Below, one piece after another: positions 1 to 6,802 of a DNA stretch of 8,652 bases (position 1 is the stretch's first letter; each line of letters begins with the position of its first letter). The stretch is from an uncultured Lachnospiraceae bacterium (lineage in GTDB: Bacteria; Bacillota; Clostridia; Lachnospirales; Lachnospiraceae). Location of the stretch: NCBI GenBank assembly GCA_910588285.1, contig CAJUQB010000105.1:5479-14130 (forward strand). Direction: 5' to 3'. A program made the position numbers and the translations under genes. The notes under the pieces are model-generated. The model had not been told where the DNA came from, did not search any database, and saw only the letters and a list, made by a program, of their open reading frames with translations.

Positions 1-811
1 AATGTTTATAAATTCCAATACTGCCGTTTCTAACATTATATTTAATCGTAGCATCAATATTCTCGGTAATTGCCGAGATAAAACTCCCAGATGTATCAAT
101 TCTCTCAGAACGAATTCTGCTAATCTCTTCTTCTTGATCAGGCGTAATTCCCCCAGCTCTTGACACAATTGTTTTCTCTCCACCTTTTCCCTGCAACACA
201 ATTCTGCTTATGGCCTTAGAATTTGTGCATTTGTCAATTGCTGATTTTGGGGGCTTTATTTGTGTTACCGGGTTTTTAAATAAATCAGCAATGTATTTTG
301 TCATAAAAGCCGTCATTTTCTCATGTTTACTAATGCAGGCAAGATATGTTGATGCCTTTCCAATCCATAAGCATCCTCTATGTTGTTCCCATACACTGGC
401 ATTTTGCCCATCCTCATTAACATAAGTATATTCTTTGCAATAAACATATAAAACTTCTGTACGGTCCTCATATTCTTTTACAGATAAAATTTTTAATTTT
501 CTATATCCAGAAACAGAAAGATATTCCTCCTCCACATTTTCCAGGGAATTAACAATACCATAATCTGAATCTTTCAACGATGATTGAAATGTCCATAACG
601 TAAACGTTACTCGGTCACCATAAATATAATCATTTACATATTGCTCTATTTCCTCATCCGAAAGGATCCCATAAGATAATATCTTATCTATTATTGTATT
701 CTTTTCCTTTCCGTTAACTTCTTTTTCTTCTATTCCCTTTTTTACTGCAATATCATGTAAAGCATACCAAGGCAAAGTTCGTAGTTTTTTGTTTTTTACT
801 GATGTATCCAA
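1..811 (-). CDS. Unrecognised third gene of the RloA/RloB operon, 3' end outside window
   Basis: This reading frame is open for 270 codons from a TTG at 809-811 to the left edge with no stop, so the gene is partial at its C-terminus. The start is chosen because GGGGGAG lies 5 nt before the TTG and the gene begins 13 nt after the rloB stop; the first in-frame ATG comes only at about codon 166, which hides the gene from ATG-based callers. I do not recognise the family. Residues 10-45 (LRTLPWYALHDIA, then a Gly-Ile turn and a Lys-rich IIDKIL helix) resemble a SAP or HeH-like helix-extension-helix DNA-binding motif; this is a pattern judgement, not a database hit. The remainder is mixed, soluble-looking sequence with no signal peptide or membrane segment; residues 60-150 are rich in aromatic and beta-type residues (GDRVTFTLW, TEVLYVYCKEYTYV). 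Low GC matches its two operon partners. Inferred role: accessory or regulatory protein of the defence pair, acting in the cytoplasm. Confidence 0.8.
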   Translation of the reverse strand, partial: MDTSVKNKKLRTLPWYALHDIAVKKGIEEKEVNGKEKNTIIDKILSYGILSDEEIEQYVNDYIYGDRVTFTLWTFQSSLKDSDYGIVNSLENVEEEYLSVSGYRKLKILSVKEYEDRTEVLYVYCKEYTYVNEDGQNASVWEQHRGCLWIGKASTYLACISKHEKMTAFMTKYIADLFKNPVTQIKPPKSAIDKCTNSKAISRIVLQGKGGEKTIVSRAGGITPDQEEEISRIRSERIDTSGSFISAITENIDATIKYNVRNGSIGIYKH

Positions 812-824
812 ATACTCTCCCCCT

Positions 825-1535
825 TTAATTGCAAGCTTCCTTAAATCTCTGTGCAACATGCTCCGGCAAATACTTAACCAGTTCTTCCACCAACTCATAC
901 ACCTTCGTTCCCGGCGCAATTTCTGCTGGTGTCTTACTTTTACCATCGTTTATGATACGTTTGGCATATCGAATTGCCAGCTTTGGATTTCCTTTTTCCG
1001 TCAAAATATCAAAAATATCTTTCATATTTTTCTGATATTTTCCAATCCCCAATTCCCTGAATTGATCATTCAGAAATGCTATGTATTCCCCCCGGTGATT
1101 ATTCGCTGTATAATATGCAAAATGCAAAAGAAACCAGAACTCAATACATTCATTACTCCATGCTGTATGATATTGAAGTTGAGAACTTTCTTTATTTAAG
1201 TTCTCTGCCCGATTGACAACACCATTAAAATCATCTGCCGGAAAGCTGTCTTTATCATAAACGCACCAAATCTGGCCCTTTTGGATTTTGTTCTTCTTTA
1301 CATATCTTTCCGCCATTCCGATTACTCGCATCGTTTCTGCCTGACAGGGTTCTATTTCAATTAGAACCATATCCTTATAAATCGGATTATCTTCAATCAG
1401 CTTTTTGAATCCCATAAAATACAGAGGTTCTGTCTGCTACCCCTCGCAGAAGATATAGTATCTGTACTGCTTCATTTCCAGATACTCCTGACGGCGCTTC
1501 TTTTTCCACTTCTCCATTCCGGCTTTTTTAGGCAT
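825..1535 (-). pseudogene. rloB: RloB/AbiLii-family protein gene interrupted by an in-frame TAG
   Basis: The intact frame starts at the ATG at 1533-1535, behind GGGGGAAGG, and overlaps the ATPase gene's last 8 nt. It encodes 32 residues with a basic N-terminus ending in YYIFCEG, then TAG at 1437-1439, then QTEPLYF and the rest to a TAA at 825-827. Without the TAG it would be 236 residues, normal for RloB (Pfam RloB family). Family features after the stop are well kept: CVYDKDSF with Asp94 and Asp96, SNECIEFWFLLHF around 127-139, and PGTKVYELV near the C-terminus. The CEG glutamate plus the DxD pair suggest a Toprim-like active site (inference). RloB/AbiLii is the presumed effector partner of RloA/AbiLi. 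The 196-residue frame from the ATG at 1415 has no ribosome binding site and lacks the CEG motif, so it is a remnant rather than a complete gene. Alternatives are a sequencing error or nonsense suppression; nearby genes end in TAG, which argues against general recoding. Confidence 0.85.
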
Positions 1536-2754
1536 TGGCCTTCCCCCAATCTATAATTCTTTTGAGATACGGATCAGCGCCATATTTTCCTTCCAGATAT
1601 TGCTTATCGAATTTGGCATCCTTACGAACAGATTCGCCTTTTTCGTTCTTAAATTCCACCAATGAATACAATTTAGAGTTTTGAGCATTCCCTTTTGCCA
1701 CGAACCAGATTTCATCCCTTCGAAACACTTCATTGTTCATTGTAGACAGATCATGGGATGTGAAGATTAATTGTGCTTTCTTTTTATTAATACTCATATC
1801 ATTAAACATCATAATAATATGACGCAGCAAAACAGGATGTATCTTTGCATCCAGTTCATCAATAACCAAAACGGTTCCCGTAAGTAAACATCCAGCAATA
1901 AATGGCATTAAACCAAATAATTTCCTTGTCCCGCTGGATTCTTCCAGTAAGTTTAACTCCGTCTCATAGCCATCCACCAAATGCTTTGTATACACATCGA
2001 TTCTGTCATTTTCATCCTCAACTACACGAAAATCCACGATATCCAGATCCATTTCCTGTATCATGTCAAGCATAAGCTGCTTCACATCCTCTGAATTTGA
2101 TACTGCCATACGAAGTTCTTCAATCGGATTACCATAGTTTAAAAAATCAATTCCGTATTCAAACCAATCCAGAACATCTTTTACTACCTCATTTTTTTTA
2201 TAAGTGATCCCAAGATAAGACAGCAACGGTAATGTCGCGGACAAGTCCTCACTGGCTTTCAGTTTGGAAAATACACCTTTTAAAGAAATTTCTTCCGTAT
2301 CCCGTTCGAAAAGCGCTGAACGTCGTCCCGTGTCCAATTTTACACGGTCCAAACTTTCATAATTTACAACATCCTTCATGATATGGAGTTTATACCGATA
2401 CTCCGCAATTTCTGTACGGAAAAAAATTTCAAACTCTGTTGGCTGGCTTTTCGTTTTTTTTGAGAATGCAAAAGGTTCGATGAGCAGCCTTTTCTGAAGA
2501 AATATACGTTCCTCCTTATCACCAGTTGCATATAATGGACGAAGTACTTTTGAAGCCAACGTATGCATTGCCTCCAATACGTTTGACTTTCCACCTCCAT
2601 TTGGCCCATATATTGCAGAAATCGGCAAAAACAATTCTCCATCTTTATCACGAATTATATTATTTTCATGTTCAGAAATAGCAGCTGCCTGCATATCAAA
2701 GGTCATTTCATCCCGAATGCTTTTATAATTTTTCACTGTAAATTGGCACAGCAT
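1528..2754 (-). CDS. rloA: RloA/AbiLi-type AAA15 family ATPase
   Basis: This 408-residue cytoplasmic ATPase of the AAA15/AAA_21 (RloA, AbiLi) type begins with MLCQFTVKNYKSIRDE, the usual opening of the family. Walker A is GPNGGGKS (about 50-57), the signature-like ESSGTRKL is at about 272-279, Walker B VLVIDELD ends near 302, and the switch histidine is in FTSHD (about 331-335). The C-terminal FDKQYLEGKYGADPYLK stretch is also typical. I chose the ATG at 2752-2754 because GGAGGG lies 8 nt before it; the longer frame from 2802 would begin upstream of the TATAAT box and so before the transcript. The gene overlaps rloB by 8 nt, indicating translational coupling. By analogy with AbiL and other ATPase-plus-effector systems, it probably senses phage infection or DNA structures and controls RloB. 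The frame is intact although its partner is broken. Low GC contrasts with the genes to its right. Confidence 0.92.
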   Translation of the reverse strand: MLCQFTVKNYKSIRDEMTFDMQAAAISEHENNIIRDKDGELFLPISAIYGPNGGGKSNVLEAMHTLASKVLRPLYATGDKEERIFLQKRLLIEPFAFSKKTKSQPTEFEIFFRTEIAEYRYKLHIMKDVVNYESLDRVKLDTGRRSALFERDTEEISLKGVFSKLKASEDLSATLPLLSYLGITYKKNEVVKDVLDWFEYGIDFLNYGNPIEELRMAVSNSEDVKQLMLDMIQEMDLDIVDFRVVEDENDRIDVYTKHLVDGYETELNLLEESSGTRKLFGLMPFIAGCLLTGTVLVIDELDAKIHPVLLRHIIMMFNDMSINKKKAQLIFTSHDLSTMNNEVFRRDEIWFVAKGNAQNSKLYSLVEFKNEKGESVRKDAKFDKQYLEGKYGADPYLKRIIDWGKANA

Positions 2755-2791
2755 CTCTTTTTCCCTCCAGTTTATGTGTCTTTCAATATCT

Positions 2792-2819
2792 ATTATACTC
2801 ATTTTTAAAATTTTGCAAA
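2792..2819 (-). promoter_or_regulatory. Sigma-A type promoter of the rloA operon
   Basis: On the minus strand there is a perfect TATAAT (2792-2797) with TTGCAA at 2813-2818 (15-nt spacer) or TTTGCA at 2814-2819 (16-nt spacer). Transcription would start near 2785, about 30 nt before the rloA ATG, leaving room for the GGAGGG ribosome binding site. The box is perfect but the -35 match and spacing are only fair, so the strength is uncertain. Confidence 0.6.
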
Positions 2820-2823
2820 CAAT

Positions 2824-2844
2824 ATATGAGATATTTTCTCATAT
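2824..2844. repeat. AT-rich inverted repeat just upstream of the rloA -35 region
   Basis: ATATGAG (2824-2830) and CTCATAT (2838-2844) form a perfect 7-bp inverted repeat around a 7-nt AT centre, 5 nt upstream of the proposed -35. The position fits an operator for a dimeric regulator of the defence operon; no regulator gene is visible in the window, so this is inference. Confidence 0.4.
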
Positions 2845-2863
2845 TTATTGTTGAAATTATTCA

Positions 2864-2904
2864 TCAAAACAGGACATCCAACATATATCCTATGTCGAAT
2901 GTCC
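2864..2904 (-). terminator. Probable rho-independent terminator of the sigma-factor operon
   Basis: A 13-bp stem pairs 2892-2904 with 2872-2884 around a 7-nt loop. Two of the pairs are G-U only in the minus-strand RNA and would be C-A mismatches in the plus-strand RNA, so the hairpin is built for leftward transcripts. It is followed by TGTTTTG, a short and imperfect U tract. It lies 60 nt after the stop of the Ig-like gene and just before the rloA promoter, separating the two operons. Confidence 0.6.
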
Positions 2905-2945
2905 CTCATTTAAGGACTTTCCATTTTCTGTTACATCCCTTCTCC

Positions 2946-2964
2946 ATGCTGTTTTTAACAGCAT
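2946..2964. repeat. 8-bp hairpin directly after the Ig-like gene stop codon
   Basis: ATGCTGTT and AACAGCAT form a perfect 8-bp inverted repeat with a 3-nt loop, directly abutting the TAA at 2965-2967. No U tract follows in the minus-strand transcript, so I do not call it a terminator; it may protect the mRNA 3' end ahead of the terminator at 2864-2904. Confidence 0.45.
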
Positions 2965-3843
2965 TTACTCCCCCTCTATTCCCGCCATCCTCCCATGCCC
3001 CACCAGAAACTCGGCGCTCAGTGTTTCCACCACAAGCCTGTACGTTCCCGGTTCCAGCGTACCGTAAATATTCAGATTATAGGTCTCGCTGGCGCTCTCC
3101 CCGTTCGGAAGGATATGGGCGATATCCTGGAATCCCACGTTATCCGCCCTTACCGGTACCGTATACCACTGGCCGTCTATCTGCTTCTGGATAGAAAAGT
3201 ATTCCCCGTAGGAAAATTCCTCCCCGCTGTTATTGGTAATCCGTACCGTAATCTCGCTTGTCCCTATGTCCTCCACCGTCAAAGTCAGACCCTCCGGGAC
3301 TTCTGCCGTCTGCTCATCCGCTTTCAGAAGGAAGATCGTATGGTATGCCGATAAACGCCCCGCATTGGGAAAATTCAGGGCATTCCTGGTATCCTCATCC
3401 TTGCCTTCCATCTGTTCCCATAAACCAGACAAATCCGTATCCCCATAATAAACCGCCCCGTCATTCTTAAGCCAGACACCGCCGGAGGCCGTCACGGAAA
3501 TGTCAAAGCCATCCTGACTGCTGACCCAGAACCCGTAAAAGGGAGGCTCCATCTGGGAGAGGGCATCTTCCTCTGCCGCCTGGAGGGGGATACCATTAAT
3601 TTTTTTAATCACTTCCTTCTCCGCACCGCTGTCATACAGCGTCCTGACCGCAACCGTTTCCCCGTCAAAATAATACATCTGGAAAGCGCTTGTGTCCGGG
3701 CTTGCCCCGGCAAGGATATTTCCACCTTTGTCATTTCTTCTGCCATTTCGTATTCCATACAAAACCGCCGCCAGAATAAGCAGAGAGAGTATCAAAACTG
3801 TTATATATTTCTTCCTCCAAAGTACTTTTTCTGTTTTCACCAA
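2965..3843 (-). CDS. Membrane-anchored protein with C-terminal bacterial Ig-like domain
   Basis: This 292-residue protein has an N-terminal anchor (basic start, hydrophobic 13-30) and is predicted to face outside the membrane. Residues 50-180 are of unrecognised type. Residues 184-279 (LTLTVEDIGTSEITVRITNN, then a SYGEYFSIQKQ strand, VPVRADNVGFQD, ILPNGES, LEPGTYRLV) match the pattern of a bacterial Ig-like domain found in Clostridia envelope proteins (Big_14 type, by pattern recognition). The start is uncertain by one codon: a TTG at 3841-3843 and a GTG at 3838-3840 follow AAAGGA at 5 and 8 nt, and the GTG spacing is slightly better. It is the last gene of the sigma-factor cluster, 73 nt after the amidase. 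The GACCGATT repeat lies in that gap and may supply its own promoter. Function unknown; by context it joins envelope sensing or cell-wall upkeep. Confidence 0.85.
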   Translation of the reverse strand: MVKTEKVLWRKKYITVLILSLLILAAVLYGIRNGRRNDKGGNILAGASPDTSAFQMYYFDGETVAVRTLYDSGAEKEVIKKINGIPLQAAEEDALSQMEPPFYGFWVSSQDGFDISVTASGGVWLKNDGAVYYGDTDLSGLWEQMEGKDEDTRNALNFPNAGRLSAYHTIFLLKADEQTAEVPEGLTLTVEDIGTSEITVRITNNSGEEFSYGEYFSIQKQIDGQWYTVPVRADNVGFQDIAHILPNGESASETYNLNIYGTLEPGTYRLVVETLSAEFLVGHGRMAGIEGE

Positions 3844-3883
3844 TGTTTTCCTTTCTGATGGTTTCTTTTATTATTACTCTATT

Positions 3884-3899
3884 GACCGATTCTGGGAAG
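3884..3899. repeat. GACCGATT-type 16-bp element, copy 1
   Basis: This is a copy of the 16-bp motif GACCGATTCTGGGAAG. Two related copies lie at 8502-8517 and 8534-8549 (inverted). Reading leftward, the similarity to the 8534 copy extends on both sides: TTTC upstream, then GGG, TTCCC, AATCGGTCAA, an AG/TA-rich stretch and AGAAAGGA. It sits just before the Ig-like gene start and may be a regulated promoter or operator shared with the gene right of the window. Confidence 0.5.
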
Positions 3900-3916
3900 C
3901 CCTGAAATAAGCAACA

Positions 3917-4744
3917 CTACCCCGCTTTTCCTTCCAGCCCTTCTACAATCCCCTCCACCAGCTCCTGGGCCAGCTTTCCCTGGTATTCCCCTGATATCAG
4001 TTGATTCCTCTCATTATAATTGGAAAGGTATCCTGTTTCCACCAATACGGCAGGAACCGTTGTATTTTTCAAAATATAGTAGCCGGAAGGCTTTGCATTC
4101 CTCGAAACAATCTCCCCACTCTTTTCTATGGTATCCAAAATCCTTTCGGCATAATATTTCCCGTCCTCCGCCCCTTTGCAGTAATAGCATTCCAGGCCGT
4201 AGATCGAACTGTCTTTCTCATAATAGTTGCAGTGGATACTGACAAAAAGATCCGCTTTTTCTCCGTTTGCAACCCGTACCCTTTCCTCCAGCTTTATAAA
4301 TATATCCTGCTCCCTTGTAAGGACCACACAGATGCCCTGGTTCTCCAACAGCTCTCTCATTTTCAACACAACAGCCAGGTTGATTTCCTTTTCCGTGGCC
4401 GTCTGCTCCACGGTTCCTCCGTCCTCCCCGCCGTGTCCGGCATCCAGGACTACCGTATATTTTTCCTGCTCTGGAAATTCCGTGTCCGGTTTATTTTCTT
4501 CCACGCCGGGTACGGCTTCCCGAACGGAATCTGCCTTAAGAGCAGAATCCTTATGATCTTTGCGAAAAAAATCCCGGATATACAGACAGCCGCAGACCAT
4601 CAGAAGAAGCATGACTGCCAGGACAGCCGCCACGATTCCCCGGACTGTATAGGCTATAATCCTCCGCCGTAGTCTGGCAATCCTCTTTTCTCTTTTTCTC
4701 CGGCTCTCTGCCTTCCAGACCGGCTGTCTTCTCCTTTGCTCCAT
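3917..4744 (-). CDS. Membrane-anchored N-acetylmuramoyl-L-alanine amidase (Amidase_3)
   Basis: This 275-residue cell-wall hydrolase cleaves the amide bond between N-acetylmuramic acid and the peptide stem's L-alanine. An Arg/Lys-rich cytoplasmic N-terminus (about 1-32) precedes one membrane segment (about 33-55), so the enzyme is anchored with its catalytic domain (about 95-275) outside. The Amidase_3 zinc and catalytic residues are all visible: His104 in LDAGHGG, Glu118 in TEKEINL, His171 in VSIHCN and catalytic Glu236 in LVETGYLSN. No SH3 or other wall-binding domain is present. I prefer the ATG at 4742-4744, with AGGAG 5 nt upstream, over a TTG 48 nt earlier that lacks a ribosome binding site. 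It follows the beta-propeller lipoprotein by 145 nt, a gap holding a hairpin, and ends in TAG. In this cluster it is the likely effector of an envelope-stress response. It could alternatively serve spore or septal wall processing (CwlD-like amidases share this fold). Confidence 0.95.
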   Translation of the reverse strand: MEQRRRQPVWKAESRRKREKRIARLRRRIIAYTVRGIVAAVLAVMLLLMVCGCLYIRDFFRKDHKDSALKADSVREAVPGVEENKPDTEFPEQEKYTVVLDAGHGGEDGGTVEQTATEKEINLAVVLKMRELLENQGICVVLTREQDIFIKLEERVRVANGEKADLFVSIHCNYYEKDSSIYGLECYYCKGAEDGKYYAERILDTIEKSGEIVSRNAKPSGYYILKNTTVPAVLVETGYLSNYNERNQLISGEYQGKLAQELVEGIVEGLEGKAG

Positions 4745-4795
4745 ATCCGCTCCTGCATCTGTCTCTTTCTGGGATTTACAAAAAACAGCCAATTA

Positions 4796-4834
4796 AGCAT
4801 GTCAAAGCCTCTGTTTCACGGACCCTGACATGCT
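4796..4834 (-). repeat. Intercistronic hairpin between lipoprotein and amidase genes
   Basis: AGCATGTCA (4796-4804) and TGACATGCT (4826-4834) are a perfect 9-bp inverted repeat. In the minus-strand RNA the stem extends to about 14 bp through G-U pairs, which would be mismatches on the other strand. A U6 run occurs 11 nt after the stem, too far for a classic terminator. It probably acts as a partial terminator, mRNA-stability element or processing site that lowers amidase expression relative to upstream genes. Confidence 0.55.
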
Positions 4835-4889
4835 CACCTGGCATAATTATGGTATGATTCCATATATTCCGGCAGCGGAAAAATACTGT

Positions 4890-5987
4890 CTACTGCTGTG
4901 CCGCTGGAACATAATGGAGTTTATTGCTATCCAAAAACAGTATCCTGCCGTCTGCCAGTGCTGCCATCGGATAAAAACCTTCCGTGCTGAAAGGCAGTTT
5001 ACCTGCGGGAACATTCCATTTGATATTGGCGCTCCCCAGGTCATATCCAAGGATTCCTTCTCCGCCGAAAATCACAAGGTCACAATCCCTCCCCGGGCAT
5101 ACATTTGAATAGAAACTGCCATCACTGCGGAGCATAAAAGAAGTGGCATCCCCTATATGGCCGTCTCGTCCGTCCAGTTCAACGATCACGGAAGTGCCAT
5201 CATCTGCAACACTGTCGCGAAGCACGGCGTATACCTTTCCATCTCTGCCCCTCCCCATAGCGGTACGGAGACTATAAACCTTGTAATCATAACTGATTTT
5301 ATTCAGGAAATTTCCTTCCGCATCAAAAGCCAGCACTGCTGTTCCATCGTTTTGGGTTGACAGGTAAATATCTCCGTTCCCTGCCACTGCAATCATACGG
5401 GGTGAAAAAACTTCCTGTTTTACATATTCGGAAATGTCCAGTTTTGCCGCCACCTCACCAGACGGGCTGACCCTCCATACTTCACAGTGTTCTGTAGGAC
5501 AGGCAAACTCATCATCCCTCATCACTACCTCAATATCCCTGTCCTCCGCCACCACATACAGGTTCCCCTGTTCATCCGTGGTCATGACGGAAAAAGTCAT
5601 CCCATCCGGCGCCGTCACCTGCAGGGCTTCTCCATCAACTTCCCCTGGCTTCATCTTCAAGATTCCGGAGCCCCCGTCCTGATCCCTGCTCAATAAATAA
5701 ATGGCATCCGAAGACGCCGTAAGCCAGTCTACGGACACACTCCCCTTATAATCTATGGTCTGCGCCTCTGTGGATAACGGCGGCAGTACAAAACTCTGGC
5801 CGCTTTCCTGTGGGGTAATGCCGGAATCCCCACCGGAGCCAGAATCTGTGGAATCCTCCGGCAATGCCGACTGCTGTACATCCGCCGCCATAACGTCTGC
5901 ATTCGATTCCGTGCTGCCGCAGCCAGTTAGACACAAAGCCCCTGCCAATAACAGCGTACCCAAAAGCCTGTATTTTCCTGTTCTCAT
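4890..5987 (-). CDS. Beta-propeller-like lipoprotein
   Basis: This 365-residue secreted lipoprotein has a basic N-terminus, a hydrophobic stretch and the lipobox LTGC with Cys23 as the lipidation site. A Ser/Gly/Asp-rich linker (about 25-75) connects to a domain made of repeated short strands of the type DEQGNLYVV (139-146), GNGDIYLS (203-210), RDGKVYAV (249-255) and ADGRILFL (346-352), each followed by a strand such as VWRVSPSGEV or VLAFDAEGN. This is the blade pattern of a six- or seven-bladed beta-propeller (NHL/WD/PQQ-like); the exact family is not identifiable by eye. The ATG at 5985-5987 follows GGAGG at 12 nt, a somewhat long spacing. It lies 167 nt after the anti-sigma gene, with a strong hairpin between, and ends in TAG. 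It is inferred to be an outer-surface binding or sensing component of the sigma-factor module, with no catalytic residues recognisable. Confidence 0.88.
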   Translation of the reverse strand: MRTGKYRLLGTLLLAGALCLTGCGSTESNADVMAADVQQSALPEDSTDSGSGGDSGITPQESGQSFVLPPLSTEAQTIDYKGSVSVDWLTASSDAIYLLSRDQDGGSGILKMKPGEVDGEALQVTAPDGMTFSVMTTDEQGNLYVVAEDRDIEVVMRDDEFACPTEHCEVWRVSPSGEVAAKLDISEYVKQEVFSPRMIAVAGNGDIYLSTQNDGTAVLAFDAEGNFLNKISYDYKVYSLRTAMGRGRDGKVYAVLRDSVADDGTSVIVELDGRDGHIGDATSFMLRSDGSFYSNVCPGRDCDLVIFGGEGILGYDLGSANIKWNVPAGKLPFSTEGFYPMAALADGRILFLDSNKLHYVPAAQQ

Positions 5988-6033
5988 ATTTTCTCTTTTC
6001 CTCCATGTATACAGGATGATTCCGTTTCGCCCT

Positions 6034-6072
6034 TACAGGGCATCATGACCTGTTCAGTCCTGATGCCCTGTA
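6034..6072. repeat. Strong hairpin between anti-sigma and beta-propeller genes
   Basis: TACAGGGCATCA (6034-6045) and TGATGCCCTGTA (6061-6072) form a perfect 12-bp inverted repeat, extending to 16 bp with one mismatch (GAC/GTC inside), loop about 7 nt. A smaller hairpin (CTGCC 6074-6078 / GGCAG 6087-6091) precedes it in the leftward transcript. No U tract follows on either strand, so it is not a standard terminator. A stability or processing role, or a protein-binding site, is possible. Confidence 0.6.
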
Positions 6073-6154
6073 CCTGCCCGCTTTCAGGCAGTATCAATCC
6101 TGTATTTTCTTTCCGTGTCAGTGTGTTTACGAAAAACCGCCTTTTCCCCTGTTT

Positions 6155-6802
6155 CTAACGAAGCGTATCGGAATCGTCTGCCTCTTCCCATGCCTCCTGC
6201 CTCTGCTGCTGCACATTCGGATTCTGTTCAAGGGCAAAGTCTCTTTTGGAATTAAAGTCCAGGATCTGCAGAAGTTCTTCGTCTGTGAGTGCCCTTTCCG
6301 GCAGATAGAAGCAGCCGGTGTCTCTGGCATAAACCAGCTGGTCAGAATCCACAGTCTGCCCTGCATTTTCCACCAGTGTCAGCGTACCCTCCGGGAATCT
6401 GCCGTTCTCATACTCCTTTTTCAGCGCTTCCTTACGGCTTTCTTCCTCCTTTGTGTATTCCCTGCTGAACTGGTCGGCATGGAAGCTGCGCTGCTCATAC
6501 TGGACCATGTTATAAATATCCTGCACCTCTGCTTCGGGAACCTCCTGCATCCTTGCCATTACTTTGTCGCTGGTGATCGCACTCCTGAGTCCCTGATATC
6601 CTGCATAGACCGGAATGGACACCATCCCAATTGCCATCAGGCAGGCTGCTGCCGATACCATATTCCTCTTAAAGCTGTTCCGTCTGTAGGTTCCGTCTGC
6701 CATCTGTGTTCTTACATTCATGATAATTTCCTCCTGCATATTTTCTTTCATGTGTACCTGTTTCATAGCATGTCTCAGCTGTCCGCCATTCATCTCACTC
6801 AT
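6155..6802 (-). CDS. Membrane anti-sigma factor of the ECF sigma operon
   Basis: This 215-residue single-pass protein is inferred to be an anti-sigma factor because its ATG (6800-6802) overlaps the sigma gene's TGA in an ATGA arrangement and it has the expected layout. A short charged cytoplasmic N-terminus (about 1-47; LRHAMKQVHMKENMQEEII) would hold the sigma factor, a membrane segment follows (about 48-68), and the outer part (69-215) is Glu/Gln-rich and charged. The cytoplasmic part has no cysteine, so it is not a zinc-binding (HxxxCxxC) type. The stretch LTDEELLQILDFNSKRDFAL (about 172-191) resembles a motif I associate with the outer domains of similar Clostridia anti-sigma proteins. 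AAGGAGG lies 10 nt before the ATG; a TTG two codons earlier is only 4 nt from it. It ends in TAG. The outer domain presumably senses an envelope signal. Confidence 0.82.
   Translation of the reverse strand: MSEMNGGQLRHAMKQVHMKENMQEEIIMNVRTQMADGTYRRNSFKRNMVSAAACLMAIGMVSIPVYAGYQGLRSAITSDKVMARMQEVPEAEVQDIYNMVQYEQRSFHADQFSREYTKEEESRKEALKKEYENGRFPEGTLTLVENAGQTVDSDQLVYARDTGCFYLPERALTDEELLQILDFNSKRDFALEQNPNVQQQRQEAWEEADDSDTLR

Noticed and set aside
671..687. 17-nt palindrome ATAAGATA-A-TATCTTAT
   Set aside because: It lies inside the open frame of the third gene in very AT-rich DNA, where such a palindrome is likely by chance.
825..1415. 196-residue frame from the ATG at 1415 as a complete gene
   Set aside because: No ribosome binding site precedes it, and the same frame continues upstream through one TAG into a family-typical N-terminus with its own strong ribosome binding site at 1535.
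1437..1439. Genome-wide recoding of TAG as sense
   Set aside because: The amidase, beta-propeller and anti-sigma genes in the window all end naturally at TAG at family-typical lengths.
4001..4672. 223-residue plus-strand frame
   Set aside because: It is an antisense shadow of the amidase, whose catalytic motifs are complete.
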